Positions 36,626 to 45,122 of a stretch of 64,000 bases of DNA are shown piece by piece; position 1 is the stretch's first letter, and each line of letters begins with the position of its first letter. This DNA is from DATFQE01 sp963739085. GTDB taxonomy: Bacteria; Actinomycetota; Thermoleophilia; Gaiellales; Gaiellaceae. The DNA is taken from the NCBI GenBank assembly GCA_963739085.1, contig CAVTZA010000018.1, positions 1 through 64,000 on the forward strand. The letters run 5' to 3'. A model generated the notes under the pieces. It saw nothing but the letters and a program-made list of their open reading frames with translations. It was not told the origin of the DNA and ran no database searches. The position numbers and the translations under genes were made by a program.

Positions 36626-37642
36626 CCGACGTCGATCAGCACCTTGCCGACGGCGCCGCGCTCGGCGGCGGCGTGCGCGTCGGCGGCCTGCTCCAGCGGA
36701 AAACGATGCAGCGGTAGGCCGGCGGCCTCGCCGACCGGGAGAGCTCCGGCGGCGGCCGCGGCGGAGACGTCGGCAACCGCCTGATCCTTCGCCTGGGCCG
36801 GAACCGTGTAGACGAGAAGGAACTGGTAGCGGATGTTGGCCGACATCAGCCCCCATACCGACGTGCGGAACTCGTCGCCGCCCTCGGATGCGTAGACGGC
36901 GACGGTCCCGTTCGGGGCCAGAACGGCGCGGTCGAGAGCGGCGTTTGCGATCGGCGCCACCTCGACGATGACGTCGACCCCGTCGGAGGCATGGCCGCGG
37001 ATCTGGTCGGCGGCGTCGTCCCTGCGGTAGTTGACGACGTGGTCGGATCCGGCTGCCTGCGCGAGCCTCGCCTTCTCGTCGCTGCTGACGGTGCTGATCA
37101 CGCGTGCGCCGGCCCACCGGGCGAGCTGGATCGCCGCGTGCCCGACGGCCCCGGCGCCACCGGCCACCAGCACCGTCAGCCCCGCGAGCGCTCCAGGCGC
37201 GAGTTGCTCCGGCCCGGTCGCCGACACGGTCAGGCAGCGATGTGCTGTCAGCGCCGGGATGCCGAGGCTGGCGCCGACCTCGAACGACACCGCCTCGTCG
37301 AGGCGCACGACCTGACGCTCTGGCAGAACGACGTACTGCTGCGCGGTTCCGTCCGCCCGCTGCCAGGCCGCCTCCCACAGCCAGACGCGCTCACCGATCC
37401 GCGCTGGATCGACCCCGTCTGCCGACCGCATCGACCGTGCCGGCCCCGTCCTGATTCGGCACGACGAGCAGAAAAGCAAGTGAGCCGCCCCGTCGGCCGG
37501 AACGCGCCTTCCAATCGGTCGGGTTGACCGCGGAGACCGCCACCGCCACCCGAAGCTCGCCCGGCCCCGGCTCCGGGATCGGCCGCTCGACGACGCGGAG
37601 GACCTCAGGCCCGCCTGGTTCGGAATAGCCGACGGCTTTCAT
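36622..37642 (-). pseudogene. Zinc-independent MDR/quinone oxidoreductase, frameshifted
   Basis: The N-terminal frame has MKAVGYSEPGGPEVLRVVERPIPEPGPGELRVAVAVSAVNPTDWKARSG ... VPNQDGAGTVDAVG. The rest continues in another frame from DGVDPARIGERVWLWEAAWQRADG to the C-terminus, with NADPH motif VLVAGGAGAVGHAAIQLARWAGARVI. An extra base near 37428 explains the break. It is a quinone-reductase-like MDR of about 339 residues. Both parts are well conserved, so a sequence error is likely. Divergent from the selenoprotein gene. Confidence 0.8.
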
Positions 37643-37667
37643 CGCGATCGGTATTTCACCGGACCGG

Positions 37668-37673
37668 TAGGCT
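37668..37673 (+). promoter_or_regulatory. Putative -10 (TAGGCT) of the selW-like gene
   Basis: TAGGCT lies 7 nt before the GTG at 37681, in the leaderless layout recurring in this window. It also supports that GTG as the true start. Confidence 0.45.
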
Positions 37674-37680
37674 CAACGGC

Positions 37681-37902
37681 GTGGCCGTCGAGATCTACTA
37701 CTGCCCGACCTGAACGGGCTACGACGACCGGGCCTCGAGTCTCGTGGCCGAGTTACGAGCCAACCACATCGCCGCCACGGACATCCCGGGCGGCAGAGGC
37801 CAGTTCGACGTGATCCGCGACGGCGAGCTGGTCTTCTCGAAGCACCAGACCGGCCGCTTCCCCGAGCACGCCGAGATCCTCGCCGCGCTGCGGCCTGACT
37901 AG
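37681..37902 (+). CDS. SelW-like (Rdx family) selenoprotein with CPTU motif
   Basis: Reading through TGA at 37711-37713 as selenocysteine gives a 73-residue protein: VAVEIYYCPT-U-TGYDDRASSLVAELRA ... GGRGQFDVIRDGELVFSKHQTGRFPEHAEILAAL. This is a complete Rdx (SelW/SelT/SelH) thioredoxin-like domain. The redox motif CxxU is at residues 8-11 and the family-typical GxFDV...G.LVFSK..G.FP follows. Translation without recoding would end after 10 residues, which is why gene finders miss it. A SECIS-like hairpin follows the UGA. It is divergent from the MDR gene, with only 38 bp between. Confidence 0.85.
37731..37749 (+). promoter_or_regulatory. SECIS-like hairpin after the SelW UGA
   Basis: GGCC (37731-37734) pairs with GGCC (37746-37749). 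A U-U mismatch follows, then CGA pairs with UCG around a GUC loop (37739-37741). The loop starts 26 nt after the UGA, within the distance known for bacterial SECIS elements, and its GUCU resembles the SelB-contact loop of E. coli fdhF. Weaker than the merB hairpin but plausible. Confidence 0.55.
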
Positions 37903-38089
37903 CCGCGAGAGGACAGGCGCTGCCGTGGATCTCCCTCTGTCGGAGGAGTCGCGGTCCGCCGCTGGGTGGAGACGTGAGGGCTGCAAGATCACCCTGTTCG
38001 ACCACCGAGATCATGCGTGCGGGCGACGATTTTCGGCGCCCGCGGTCCTAGCCTTCCTTTCAGTCGCATCGACACCGAAGGAGGCAACG

Positions 38090-38635
38090 ATGATCCGGAC
38101 AGGTGACACCATCGAGAATCCGATCACGGGCGAGCGCATCACCTTCCTCGCCACGTCCGCCGACACCGACGGCGAGGCGGTCGTGATCGAGACAGTCGTT
38201 CGGCCGCAGGGGTTTGTCGCCGCGGCGCACGTGCACCCTTCCCAGAGCGAGCGCTTCACAGTCGCAGCGGGAAGCCTTGGGATGAGAGTTGGGCGTGAGA
38301 AGATGACGCTCGGACCGGGCGACGTCGCAACGGTCGCAGCCGGCACGCCTCATCAATTCTGGAACGCGGGCGAGGCTCAGGCCCGCTTCGTCTGCGAGAT
38401 CCGCCCTGCGCTCCAGTTCGAGTCGCTGCTCGAGACGATGTTCGCACTCGCCGCCGACGGCAAGACGACCCGCAAGGGCATGCCGAACCCACTCCGCCTC
38501 GCCGTGATCGCGAGGGCCCACTTCGACACCGTCCGGCTCCCGTTTCCACCGGCATGGGTCCAGAAGGCCGGCCTCGCCCTGGGCGCCCCGCTAGGCCGCC
38601 TCCTTGGATACGACTCGACCTATGCCTATGCCTAG
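38090..38635 (+). CDS. Cupin-domain protein
   Basis: A 181-residue protein with one cupin: VIETVVRPQGFVAAAHVHPSQSERFTVAAGSLGMRVG (His-Gln-Glu metal site) and LGPGDVATVAAGTPHQFWNAG (motif 2 His). A helical C-terminal region follows (LLETMFALAADGKTTRKGMPN ... LGAPLGRLLGYDSTYAYA). It resembles quercetin-dioxygenase-like or unknown-function cupins. AAGGAGG lies 5 nt upstream of the ATG. The 187-bp gap from the selW-like stop shows no other gene or terminator. Confidence 0.75.
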   Translation: MIRTGDTIENPITGERITFLATSADTDGEAVVIETVVRPQGFVAAAHVHPSQSERFTVAAGSLGMRVGREKMTLGPGDVATVAAGTPHQFWNAGEAQARFVCEIRPALQFESLLETMFALAADGKTTRKGMPNPLRLAVIARAHFDTVRLPFPPAWVQKAGLALGAPLGRLLGYDSTYAYA

Positions 38636-38676
38636 GAGGCCGGCACGGCGGCGACGGTCGCCCCGTTTCGTCGGGA

Positions 38677-39345
38677 TCAGCACTCGGGGGATTCGCCGGC
38701 GCGGATCAGCCCCGACTCGTACGCGAGCACGACCGCCTGGACGCGATCCCGCAGCCCGAGCTTGGCGAGGATGTGTGTGACATGGGTACGCACGGTCGCC
38801 TCGCTGACGAAGAGCCGGGCCGCGATTTCAGCGTTGGCGAGCCCACGCGCGATCAGCGTCAACACCTCGAGCTCGCGCTCGGTCAAGTCGTCGAGCTCGG
38901 GCGGCGCCAGGTGGCCCGGCGGAGGTCGACGGACGAAGTCCTCGATCAGCCGCCGCACGAGCGCGGGCGCGAGCAGCGCGTCGCCGGCCGCCACCGTCCG
39001 CACGGCGCCGACCAGCTGATCGCGCGGCGCGTCCTTGAGCAGGAATCCGCTCGCTCCGGCCTTCATGGCCTCGTAGACGTACTCGTCGAGGTCGAAGGTC
39101 GTCAGCATCAGGATGCGCGGCGTATCGCCGTTGCGAGTCAGGCGCCGGGTAGCCTCGATTCCGTCGACGCCCGGCATGCGGACGTCCATCAGCACCACGT
39201 CCGGCTGCAGCTCCCGCGCGATGGTGACGGCCTCGCCTCCGTCCGCTGCCTCGCCGACGACCTCGAGATCATCCTGCCCTTCGAGGATCGCGCGGAAGCC
39301 CGCCCGGACGAGCGCCTGATCGTCAGCGACGAGGACGCGGATCAC
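38677..39345 (-). CDS. NarL/LuxR-family response regulator
   Basis: A 222-residue two-component regulator. The receiver has the phospho-acceptor Asp54 in VVLMDVRMPGVDG with acidic pair Asp8-Asp9. A C-terminal LuxR HTH follows (LTERELEVLTLIARGLANAEIAARLFVSEATVRTHVTHILAKL). It overlaps the stop of the histidine kinase gene by 4 nt, so the two are a cognate pair. Targets are unknown; the divergent membrane protein is one candidate. Confidence 0.93.
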   Translation of the reverse strand: MIRVLVADDQALVRAGFRAILEGQDDLEVVGEAADGGEAVTIARELQPDVVLMDVRMPGVDGIEATRRLTRNGDTPRILMLTTFDLDEYVYEAMKAGASGFLLKDAPRDQLVGAVRTVAAGDALLAPALVRRLIEDFVRRPPPGHLAPPELDDLTERELEVLTLIARGLANAEIAARLFVSEATVRTHVTHILAKLGLRDRVQAVVLAYESGLIRAGESPEC

Positions 39346-40463
39346 GCCGTCCCGGCGGGGAGTCGCGCGCGCACGCAGAAACCACCCTCCGTCCGACCGC
39401 CGGCTTCGAGTGTGCCGCCGTACAACCGCACCCGCTCGCGCATACCGGCGATCCCGTGGCCGCCGTGCGACCCGTTGACGCTCGTTCGGCCGTCGTCGAG
39501 CACCTCGAGCTCTACGTCATCCGCGCCGTAGCGAACGGTCACCCGCGCCTGCGCAGGCCGTGCGTGCTTGAGCGTGTTGGTCAGCGCCTCCTGCACGATC
39601 CGGTAAGCGGAGAGGTCGACGCCCGCAGGTAGCGGCCGAGGCTCGCCCTCGATCGAGAGATCGATCGGGAGGCCGACGCCGCGCATCTCCTCGACCAGAG
39701 CTTCGAGCTGGGCGAGGCCGGGCTGCGGGCCGAGCGAGGACTCGCCGTCGGCGCTGCGCAGGAGCACGAGCATCCGGCGGAGCTCGCCGAGCGCCTGGCG
39801 CCCAGAGCTGGTGATCGACACGAATGCGTCGCGAGCCCGCGCCGGATCGCGCGCGAGCAACGACTCGCCCGCTTCGGCCTGCACGACCATGGTGCTGACG
39901 CCGTGTGCAACGACGTCGTGCAGTTCGCGCGCCAGTCGAGAGCGCTCCTCGGCGATGGCGGCGCGCTCTCGCGCCGCCTGGTCGCGTGCGAGTGCTTCGA
40001 GGAGAAGGTTCTGGCGGCGCACGATCCTCCCCGCCCCCCAGGCGCTCCCGATGAGCACCGCGGCGAAGGCCGCGTCCTCGACACTGAAGGAGAGGCTCAG
40101 CCCAAGCCCACCCGTCAGCCCCACGATCGCCGGACGCGGTTCGGAGTACGCGGCGACCGAGAACGAGGCGACGAGGAGCGCTGTAACGCTGGCGATCCCG
40201 TCGGGAGGCGTGGTCAGGGCCTCCTGCAGGGCTGCCGCTCCGAAAACGACGAGCATCGTCGGCAACGGCCACATGCGACGGAAGGCGAGCGGCAGGGTCA
40301 TCGCCAGCGCCGTGGGGACGAGCACGGCCCTGTCGCCCTCGATCGGCCCCGTGGCGATGAAGCCCCCGGGCCACCAGATTTCGACCATCGCCAGCGCTGC
40401 GAGCCCGACCGCGAGGACGAGATCGCCCAGACGTGACGCACGCGGGTTCCAGTACCCGCTCAC
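39342..40463 (-). CDS. Sensor histidine kinase, HisKA_3 (DesK/NarX-like)
   Basis: A 373-residue kinase starting at GTG 40463. The N-terminal half has about five TM segments. The HisKA_3 motif is RSRLARELHDVVAHGVSTMVVQAE (phospho-His near residue 182), and the HATPase region has AYRIVQEALTNTLKHA (N-box) and GHGIAGMRERVRLYGGTLEAG (G-box). Its stop overlaps the response-regulator start. A TACGTT -10-like box lies 6 nt before the GTG. Confidence 0.9.
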   Translation of the reverse strand: MSGYWNPRASRLGDLVLAVGLAALAMVEIWWPGGFIATGPIEGDRAVLVPTALAMTLPLAFRRMWPLPTMLVVFGAAALQEALTTPPDGIASVTALLVASFSVAAYSEPRPAIVGLTGGLGLSLSFSVEDAAFAAVLIGSAWGAGRIVRRQNLLLEALARDQAARERAAIAEERSRLARELHDVVAHGVSTMVVQAEAGESLLARDPARARDAFVSITSSGRQALGELRRMLVLLRSADGESSLGPQPGLAQLEALVEEMRGVGLPIDLSIEGEPRPLPAGVDLSAYRIVQEALTNTLKHARPAQARVTVRYGADDVELEVLDDGRTSVNGSHGGHGIAGMRERVRLYGGTLEAGGRTEGGFCVRARLPAGTA

Positions 40464-40469
40464 CCGAGC

Positions 40470-40475
40470 AACGTA
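40470..40475 (-). promoter_or_regulatory. Putative -10 (TACGTT) of the two-component operon
   Basis: TACGTT on the minus strand, then 6 nt, then the GTG start of the kinase. A leaderless layout. Confidence 0.45.
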
Positions 40476-40634
40476 GCGCGGTCTCACCGCCACCGCATCA
40501 GCGCGGCGGCTGATTTTCCGCCACACCGGGATCATCGCCGGCGCTGACGCGAACGAGAGCTGCGACCGATGTGCCGTCGCCGGGCCCGACCTAGCGTCAC
40601 GGGCATGCACGGAGATCGCACGGAGGAGGAGATC

Positions 40635-41528
40635 GTGGACGCGCAGGGATCTACGTCGCAGTCGCGGGCTGGCTGGGCCCTCCTGGGCCTCTCGACCGCG
40701 TTCATCATCGCCGCCGGGTTCCTCGTACGCGGCGCGCCGACCAACGTCCCCGGGCTGGAGGTGGCTTCGGCGGAGGAGGTTGTCGATGCCTTCCTGAACC
40801 TGGCGTTCGCCCTCGTCGGCGCCCTGATCCTGGCTCGAGAGCCGCGGAACCTGTTCGCGTGGGCGTTCCTACTGGTCGGGCTGTGCTTCGAAGCGAAGCT
40901 CTTCGCGGGCGCCTACAGCACGTACGGGACGTTCACGCATCCTGGCTCGCTCCCAGCTCCTCAGCTGCTGTCGCTCCTGAGCGACGTGCTGTTCGTGCCG
41001 TGCCTCGTCCTCGTCGTCACGTTCGTGCCGTTGCTGTTCCCGACGGGTCGTCCGCCGACGAGGCGCTGGTGGGTCGTCGGCGCCGCGGCGGGTACGTCGA
41101 TCGCGCTGGCGGCGATCTCGATGGCGATCCGCCCCGGCCCGGTGGACGAAGATGTTCCGTCCTCCGGGGCGAATCCACTCGGGATTCCAGGCGCTGCCGG
41201 GGTGGCGGACTCGCTCGAGCTTGTCGCGATATTTCTGCTCCTGTTCGCGACTGTCGGGTCGCTCGCCTCTGTGGCGATCCGCGCTCGTCGCGCGACCGGC
41301 GAGGAGCGTCGGCAGGTGACGATCTTCCTTGCGGCGGTCGTCGTCGTGTTCGCGGTCTTCTTCGTCCCGGAGGAGCCGCTCGGGCTCGGCGGCGAGGTCG
41401 GTCAGATCGCCCTCGCGGTCATCGGGATCCTGGCACTCCCGGTGGCGGTGGGAGTCGCACTCCTCCGACCGCGCGCGAGCGCTCAGTCCCAGGTGAAGTC
41501 CGAGGCTCCCGAGCTCGCCCTCCCGTGA
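40635..41528 (+). CDS. Polytopic membrane protein, function unknown
   Basis: A 297-residue protein with about 7-8 hydrophobic segments (GWALLGLSTAFIIAAGFLVRG, ALVGALILAREP, LLVVTFVPLLFPTGRPPTRRWW and others). The LFPTGRPPTRRW pattern occurs in the membrane sensor part of many actinobacterial histidine kinases, so this may be a kinase-less sensor or a target of the divergent two-component system. GTG 40635 is chosen because GGAGGAGG lies 6 nt upstream. Confidence 0.7.
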   Translation: MDAQGSTSQSRAGWALLGLSTAFIIAAGFLVRGAPTNVPGLEVASAEEVVDAFLNLAFALVGALILAREPRNLFAWAFLLVGLCFEAKLFAGAYSTYGTFTHPGSLPAPQLLSLLSDVLFVPCLVLVVTFVPLLFPTGRPPTRRWWVVGAAAGTSIALAAISMAIRPGPVDEDVPSSGANPLGIPGAAGVADSLELVAIFLLLFATVGSLASVAIRARRATGEERRQVTIFLAAVVVVFAVFFVPEEPLGLGGEVGQIALAVIGILALPVAVGVALLRPRASAQSQVKSEAPELALP

Positions 41529-41529
41529 T

Positions 41530-41549
41530 CGCCGCTGCGCGCAGCGGCG
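41530..41549. terminator. Palindromic hairpin between convergent genes
   Basis: A 20-bp perfect palindrome CGCCGCTGCG/CGCAGCGGCG directly after the stop at 41528 and before the convergent stop at 41574. A likely bidirectional terminator. Confidence 0.6.
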
Positions 41550-41573
41550 TGGCGTCTTCTCGCAGGCCGCCGA

Positions 41574-42500
41574 CTAGGAAACGGCGGCCTCGGCCCGCGC
41601 GCCTTCGGCTGCCTGCTCGCGCCCGACCGGCTGCCAGAGCGCGTCCTGCCCGAGCGGGATTCGCACGATCGCTCCCGTGGCCTCCAGGTCCAGGAGGGCA
41701 CGCTCGGCGGCGTGGAGGTCGGCGATCGGGTCCGGGCCGTCGGCAAGCAGCAGAGCCACCTCGGCGGTCGTCAGCCCGTCGGCGAAGAACTCGAACAGCG
41801 GCTCGGGCGTCGGCGGCGCGGGCGTCCGCTCCAGTGTCGGCTCGAGGTTCGCGAGCAGCACGTCGTAGGCGAGCAGCGGCTGCCAGCCGCCCGCAACGAG
41901 CGCTCGCTCGCCGAGGCGGAACACGAGCGACGGCGCCGTGAACCGGACCGGGCCGTCCGAGGACGAGGTCTTCCCCTGCGCCTCGGCGGCCGTCCCCGCT
42001 GCTCTCCGCGCCTCCTCTCGGTCGCGCTCGTATGCCTCGGCGACCTCGGGATCATCGAGGCGCGCGACGATGCCGTCGGCGTCGATCCCGGGCACGGTGC
42101 GCAGGGCGTTCCCGATCCGCTCGGCGTCGTCGAGCAACAGACCGCTCGTGAACTGCGCAAGCTGCAGCGCGCGAACCACCCTCCACTCGCTCCCGGGGTC
42201 GAGCAGCCTCGCCGCCACGACCGCGCGGCAGCCGAGGCCGGTCCCCGCAGCCCGCTCCTTCGGAACGAGGTCGTACGGCATTTCGTACCGCTCGCGGAAC
42301 CTGGCCAGGTTGCCCACCGCCCGCGTCGTGTCGTACCCGCGGGCGACGAGCTCGCTCGCGTCCTCCCGCAGCCCGATCATCACGAGCCGCCACGACAGCT
42401 GGTCGCGGTATCGCCACTCCAGGACGCGCAAAGCGGGGCTCGCGGAGTACGCCCACGGGCAGGCGGCGTCGGTGTAGAGCGTCGTCTCGATCACGGACAC
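41574..42500 (-). CDS. DsbA-family (FrnE/HCCA isomerase-like) oxidoreductase
   Basis: A 308-residue thioredoxin-fold protein starting at GTG 42500: TTLYTDAACPWAYSASPALRVLEWRYRDQLSWRLVMIGL, with CPW in place of a CxxC, as in 2-hydroxychromene-2-carboxylate isomerase-like members. The alpha-helical insertion and FTAPSLVFRLGERALVAGGWQPLLAYDVLLANL (cis-Pro region) fit. The C-terminal tail looks like a small winged-helix segment. No signal peptide; cytoplasmic. Confidence 0.75.
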   Translation of the reverse strand: MSVIETTLYTDAACPWAYSASPALRVLEWRYRDQLSWRLVMIGLREDASELVARGYDTTRAVGNLARFRERYEMPYDLVPKERAAGTGLGCRAVVAARLLDPGSEWRVVRALQLAQFTSGLLLDDAERIGNALRTVPGIDADGIVARLDDPEVAEAYERDREEARRAAGTAAEAQGKTSSSDGPVRFTAPSLVFRLGERALVAGGWQPLLAYDVLLANLEPTLERTPAPPTPEPLFEFFADGLTTAEVALLLADGPDPIADLHAAERALLDLEATGAIVRIPLGQDALWQPVGREQAAEGARAEAAVS

Positions 42501-42590
42501 GACGCACCGATGGTATCCGCGGCCTCGAGGGCAGCGGACCAGCACCGAGTGCGCGGTCGACCGCGAGGACGAGAAAGAGCGCGGTCGGTC

Positions 42591-43508
42591 TCAGAAGGCG
42601 TTCGCGGCCGACTTCCACTCCCGGAGGCGCTGTGCGATGAGCTGGGCCCGCTCCTCCTCGCTCCCGCCGTCCAGCACCTGGAGGTCTGAGGGGTCGGCTC
42701 GAAGGTAGACGCCGGCGGTTCGGGCATTCAGCCCGGGGTCGCGATCCGACCGCGTCGTCCAGTACCCGGTGGCGCGGTCGGCGGTCTCCACCCTGATCTC
42801 GCCGGTGCCCTCGAGCTGCGGGGCATTCGGGTGCCGAGGGCGCTCGCCCTTCCAGAAGTAGAGGATGCCGGCCGGATCCCTGCGCTCCTTCGCAGCCTCG
42901 CTCCAGTAGCGGGCCGACAGGGTGCCGTCCTCCTGCCAGGCGCGGCCGTTCACGTTCAGGCCGCCGTCGCGGTCCCGCGAGATGTGCAGGAGGCTCACCG
43001 CCGACGGTTCTTCCTCGCTCCTGATGGTGAGCGAGAGCTGCCACCACAGCCCCTCGACCGGGCCGCGGCGACCCTCGGTCTCGATCGCCTTGCAGAGCTT
43101 CTGGTTGATCGCGCGAACCTCCGCAGGGCCGGCGGCCGGGTCGTAGCGGACGGAAGTCAGCCCGAGCAGGTCACTCGGCAGCTTCGAACCGTTCGCGTGG
43201 AGGATGAACGTCCGCCGGATGCCGAGCGCGCCGCCGAACAGCCCGGCCTCGAACACGACGTTGTCGCGCGGCGACGCCTGGCCGGACTCGGACGCATCCG
43301 TCGTAGTCCAGTCGTCCTGGGCGAACACGAACGCAGCGAAATCGACCTCCTGGGAGAGCTCGACGAGCCGGTCGAGGGTGGACCGCCCCGGGTTGAACGT
43401 GGTCGTCCAGGGCTCGACGTCGGCGACGTCCTCGAGGCCGCGCGTGATCGCCTGGAGCAGTTTGGCCTGCTGGCCCGACGACCCGAGGAAGATGCGCGGC
43501 TTGTCCAT
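42591..43508 (-). CDS. TIR-like nucleotide-binding protein with a beta-rich C-terminal domain
   Basis: A 305-residue protein. Residues 1-155 match the PF10137-type TIR-like domain found in bacterial defence effectors such as CAP12: PRIFLGSSGQQAKLLQAITRGLEDV, PWTTTFNPGRSTLDRLVELSQEVDFAAFVFAQDDW, SPRDNVVFEAGLFGGALGIRRTF and LPSDLLGLTSVRYD. The remaining 150 residues are Trp-rich and probably beta-barrel (EGLWWQLSL ... GYWTTRSDRDPGLN); I do not recognise them. They could be a ligand sensor that gates the TIR. An AAAGGTGA ribosome site is present. It lies next to the tmRNA island. Confidence 0.75.
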   Translation of the reverse strand: MDKPRIFLGSSGQQAKLLQAITRGLEDVADVEPWTTTFNPGRSTLDRLVELSQEVDFAAFVFAQDDWTTTDASESGQASPRDNVVFEAGLFGGALGIRRTFILHANGSKLPSDLLGLTSVRYDPAAGPAEVRAINQKLCKAIETEGRRGPVEGLWWQLSLTIRSEEEPSAVSLLHISRDRDGGLNVNGRAWQEDGTLSARYWSEAAKERRDPAGILYFWKGERPRHPNAPQLEGTGEIRVETADRATGYWTTRSDRDPGLNARTAGVYLRADPSDLQVLDGGSEEERAQLIAQRLREWKSAANAF

Positions 43509-43622
43509 GCGCGATTCACCTTTCGGTCAAGCGACGAGGGCTAGCGTACTCGACTCGATTGGGTGAGCAACCGTGCCCGGCCTTGCCCGGCATGACCGCT
43601 GCGGCCTACCGGTAGAAGCGAT

Positions 43623-43674
43623 TCGACCCGAATCGTCATGGCTCCCGCGCCAGCGAGAGCCGGATTCGGGTCGA
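43623..43674. repeat. Inverted repeat beside the left island end
   Basis: TCGACCCGAATC-type arms (43623-43634 and 43663-43674) enclose a nested GGCTC/GAGCC pair. It may be a terminator of the element or a recombination-protein site. It directly abuts the 28-bp att copy. Confidence 0.55.
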
Positions 43675-43675
43675 G

Positions 43676-43703
43676 AGTGGAGGCGGTGGGAATCGAACCC
43701 ACG
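43676..43703 (-). mobile_element. attL-type copy of the tmRNA 3' end (28 bp)
   Basis: Identical over 28 bp to 46622-46649, the T-arm and acceptor end of ssrA, but with no tmRNA upstream of it. This is the mark left by an integrase that targets the 3' end of ssrA. The 43704-43954 stretch after it contains no gene; it holds a 12-bp direct repeat (GGTTTGCGCCCT at 43740-43751 and 43785-43796) that could be integrase arm sites. Confidence 0.75.
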
Positions 43704-43920
43704 CAACGTTCCCGCCGCCTCGAATGGTGGAGAACAGCGGGTTTGCGCCCTCTCCCGTCAGGCCGCTGGTAGATCCCAACGGCAGGTTTGCGCCCTGAGT
43801 ACGGACTAGGACACGTCCTGAAGAGCGTCTTTCGCAATCGACCTGCGGCGCCTACGTTCGAGCTGGGCCGGGTTGCGCTACTAGAGGCTTGATGTGAAAC
43901 GCCTCTTCTGCCTTCAACGC

Positions 43921-43945
43921 TGAGTAGCGTGGATCAATAGGGCAT
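43921..43945 (+). repeat. 25-bp direct repeat, left copy, flanking the corA-like gene
   Basis: Matches 45011-45035 in 24 of 25 positions (TGAGTAG.GTGGATCAATAG and so on). The two copies flank the CorA-like gene almost exactly. Confidence 0.7.
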
Positions 43946-43954
43946 AACGTGAAC

Positions 43955-44972
43955 TCAGATCCAGCGTCGACTGCGAGCGACTGAGAGTACGAGCACGGCG
44001 ATGCCTAGCATCGCGGCGAGCACCGCCCAGAACATCCACTCCAGGTCGAACAGGCCGACCTTGAAGTTCATGCCCATGATCCCTGCGAGCACGGTGGAAG
44101 GGAGGAGAATCACCGTGACCAGCGTGAGCACTTTCATGACGTCGTTCGTCCGCTGGCCGATTCGGGCGACGAGGAGGTCGAACGAGCCGAAGGTCGACTC
44201 CTTCATTTCGCGGGCGGCGTCCAGTGCCTGGGTCAGGCGACTCTCGAGGGCGGCGAACTTCTTCGCCGAGTCCTCGGTCGACAGCGCGTCAAGCTCGGGA
44301 TGTGACAGAGCGGCAACGATCTCACGGTGCGGGGAGAGCGCCCGTCGCAGCGTCCCGATTGAGCGGCGGACCTCGACCAGTTGGGCCAACTCGCCGGACG
44401 ACGTCCTTCGGCGTGCTCGACATAACCCTTGTGTCCAGCTCTTCCAACGCGCTCTCGACTGCCTCGAAGACGCGGAAGTAGCTGGCGAGGATCGACTCGA
44501 AAATCGCTGCGAGGAACGAAGGTGCGTCGAGCGCACCGACCGAGCCTCCGCCCTCGGCGCGCTCGCAAAACTCCTCGAGCACCGCGACCTTCTCACCATG
44601 AGCGGTCACAATCCAGTTCCGGCCGAGCGCGCATTCGATAGGAGCAAGGATAGGTCCACCCTCGTCCACGTCGGCCGCGTACAACGTCACGTTCATACGC
44701 TCGCCTGCGTCCGCCAGAGAGGCGCGGCTGGGCGGCTCGAGCAGCCTCTGCACGCTTTCGTCACCGAGCTCGAGCGCCTCCTGCAGAGCCGCCACCTCCT
44801 CCTCGGTCGGGTCTCGCAGGGCGAGCCAGAGCAACTCGTCCTCCGCGAGCCGTTCGAGTGCGGCCCGCCAGTCATCGACTCGCTCGGATTCTTGCTCGTC
44901 GAACAGGAAGACCGTGAGCATCCCCCGCTGTTCCAGGGGCCGCTGCGTTTCCCTGTCCCGTGAGCGGGTCAT
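43955..44972 (-). pseudogene. CorA-like divalent metal transporter, split by a frameshift
   Basis: The N-terminal half (MTRSRDRETQRPLEQ ... SSTPKDVV) is the cytoplasmic domain. The second half, in the next frame (GELAQLVEVRRSIGTLRRALSPHREIVAALSHPELD ...), has two C-terminal TM helices with the GMN signature (AGIMGMNFKVGLFD). A one-base shift near 44400 separates them. Joined it is about 338 residues, normal for the CorA/ZntB family of Mg, Ni, Co or Zn transporters. It lies within the tmRNA-bounded island, between the 25-bp direct repeats. Confidence 0.8.
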
Positions 44973-45010
44973 CCCTTTGTTCCGGGCGGATCTGGACTGG
45001 CCTCTGGGCG

Positions 45011-45035
45011 TGAGTAGGGTGGATCAATAGGGCAT
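45011..45035 (+). repeat. 25-bp direct repeat, right copy
   Basis: The second copy of the repeat at 43921-43945, one mismatch. The segment between the copies is essentially the corA-like gene. Confidence 0.7.
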
Positions 45036-45122
45036 GAACGGAGTCCTACCCGAGACCGGTCGCGCCGCCTGTAGGCTCGTATCCAGCGAGCGCCTCCCCA
45101 AGGCCCACGGAAGGGAGACCTC

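Noticed and set aside
43676..43703. Possible tRNA or second tmRNA gene
   Set aside because: Only 28 bp match the ssrA 3' end. No acceptor partner, anticodon arm or tag frame exists upstream.
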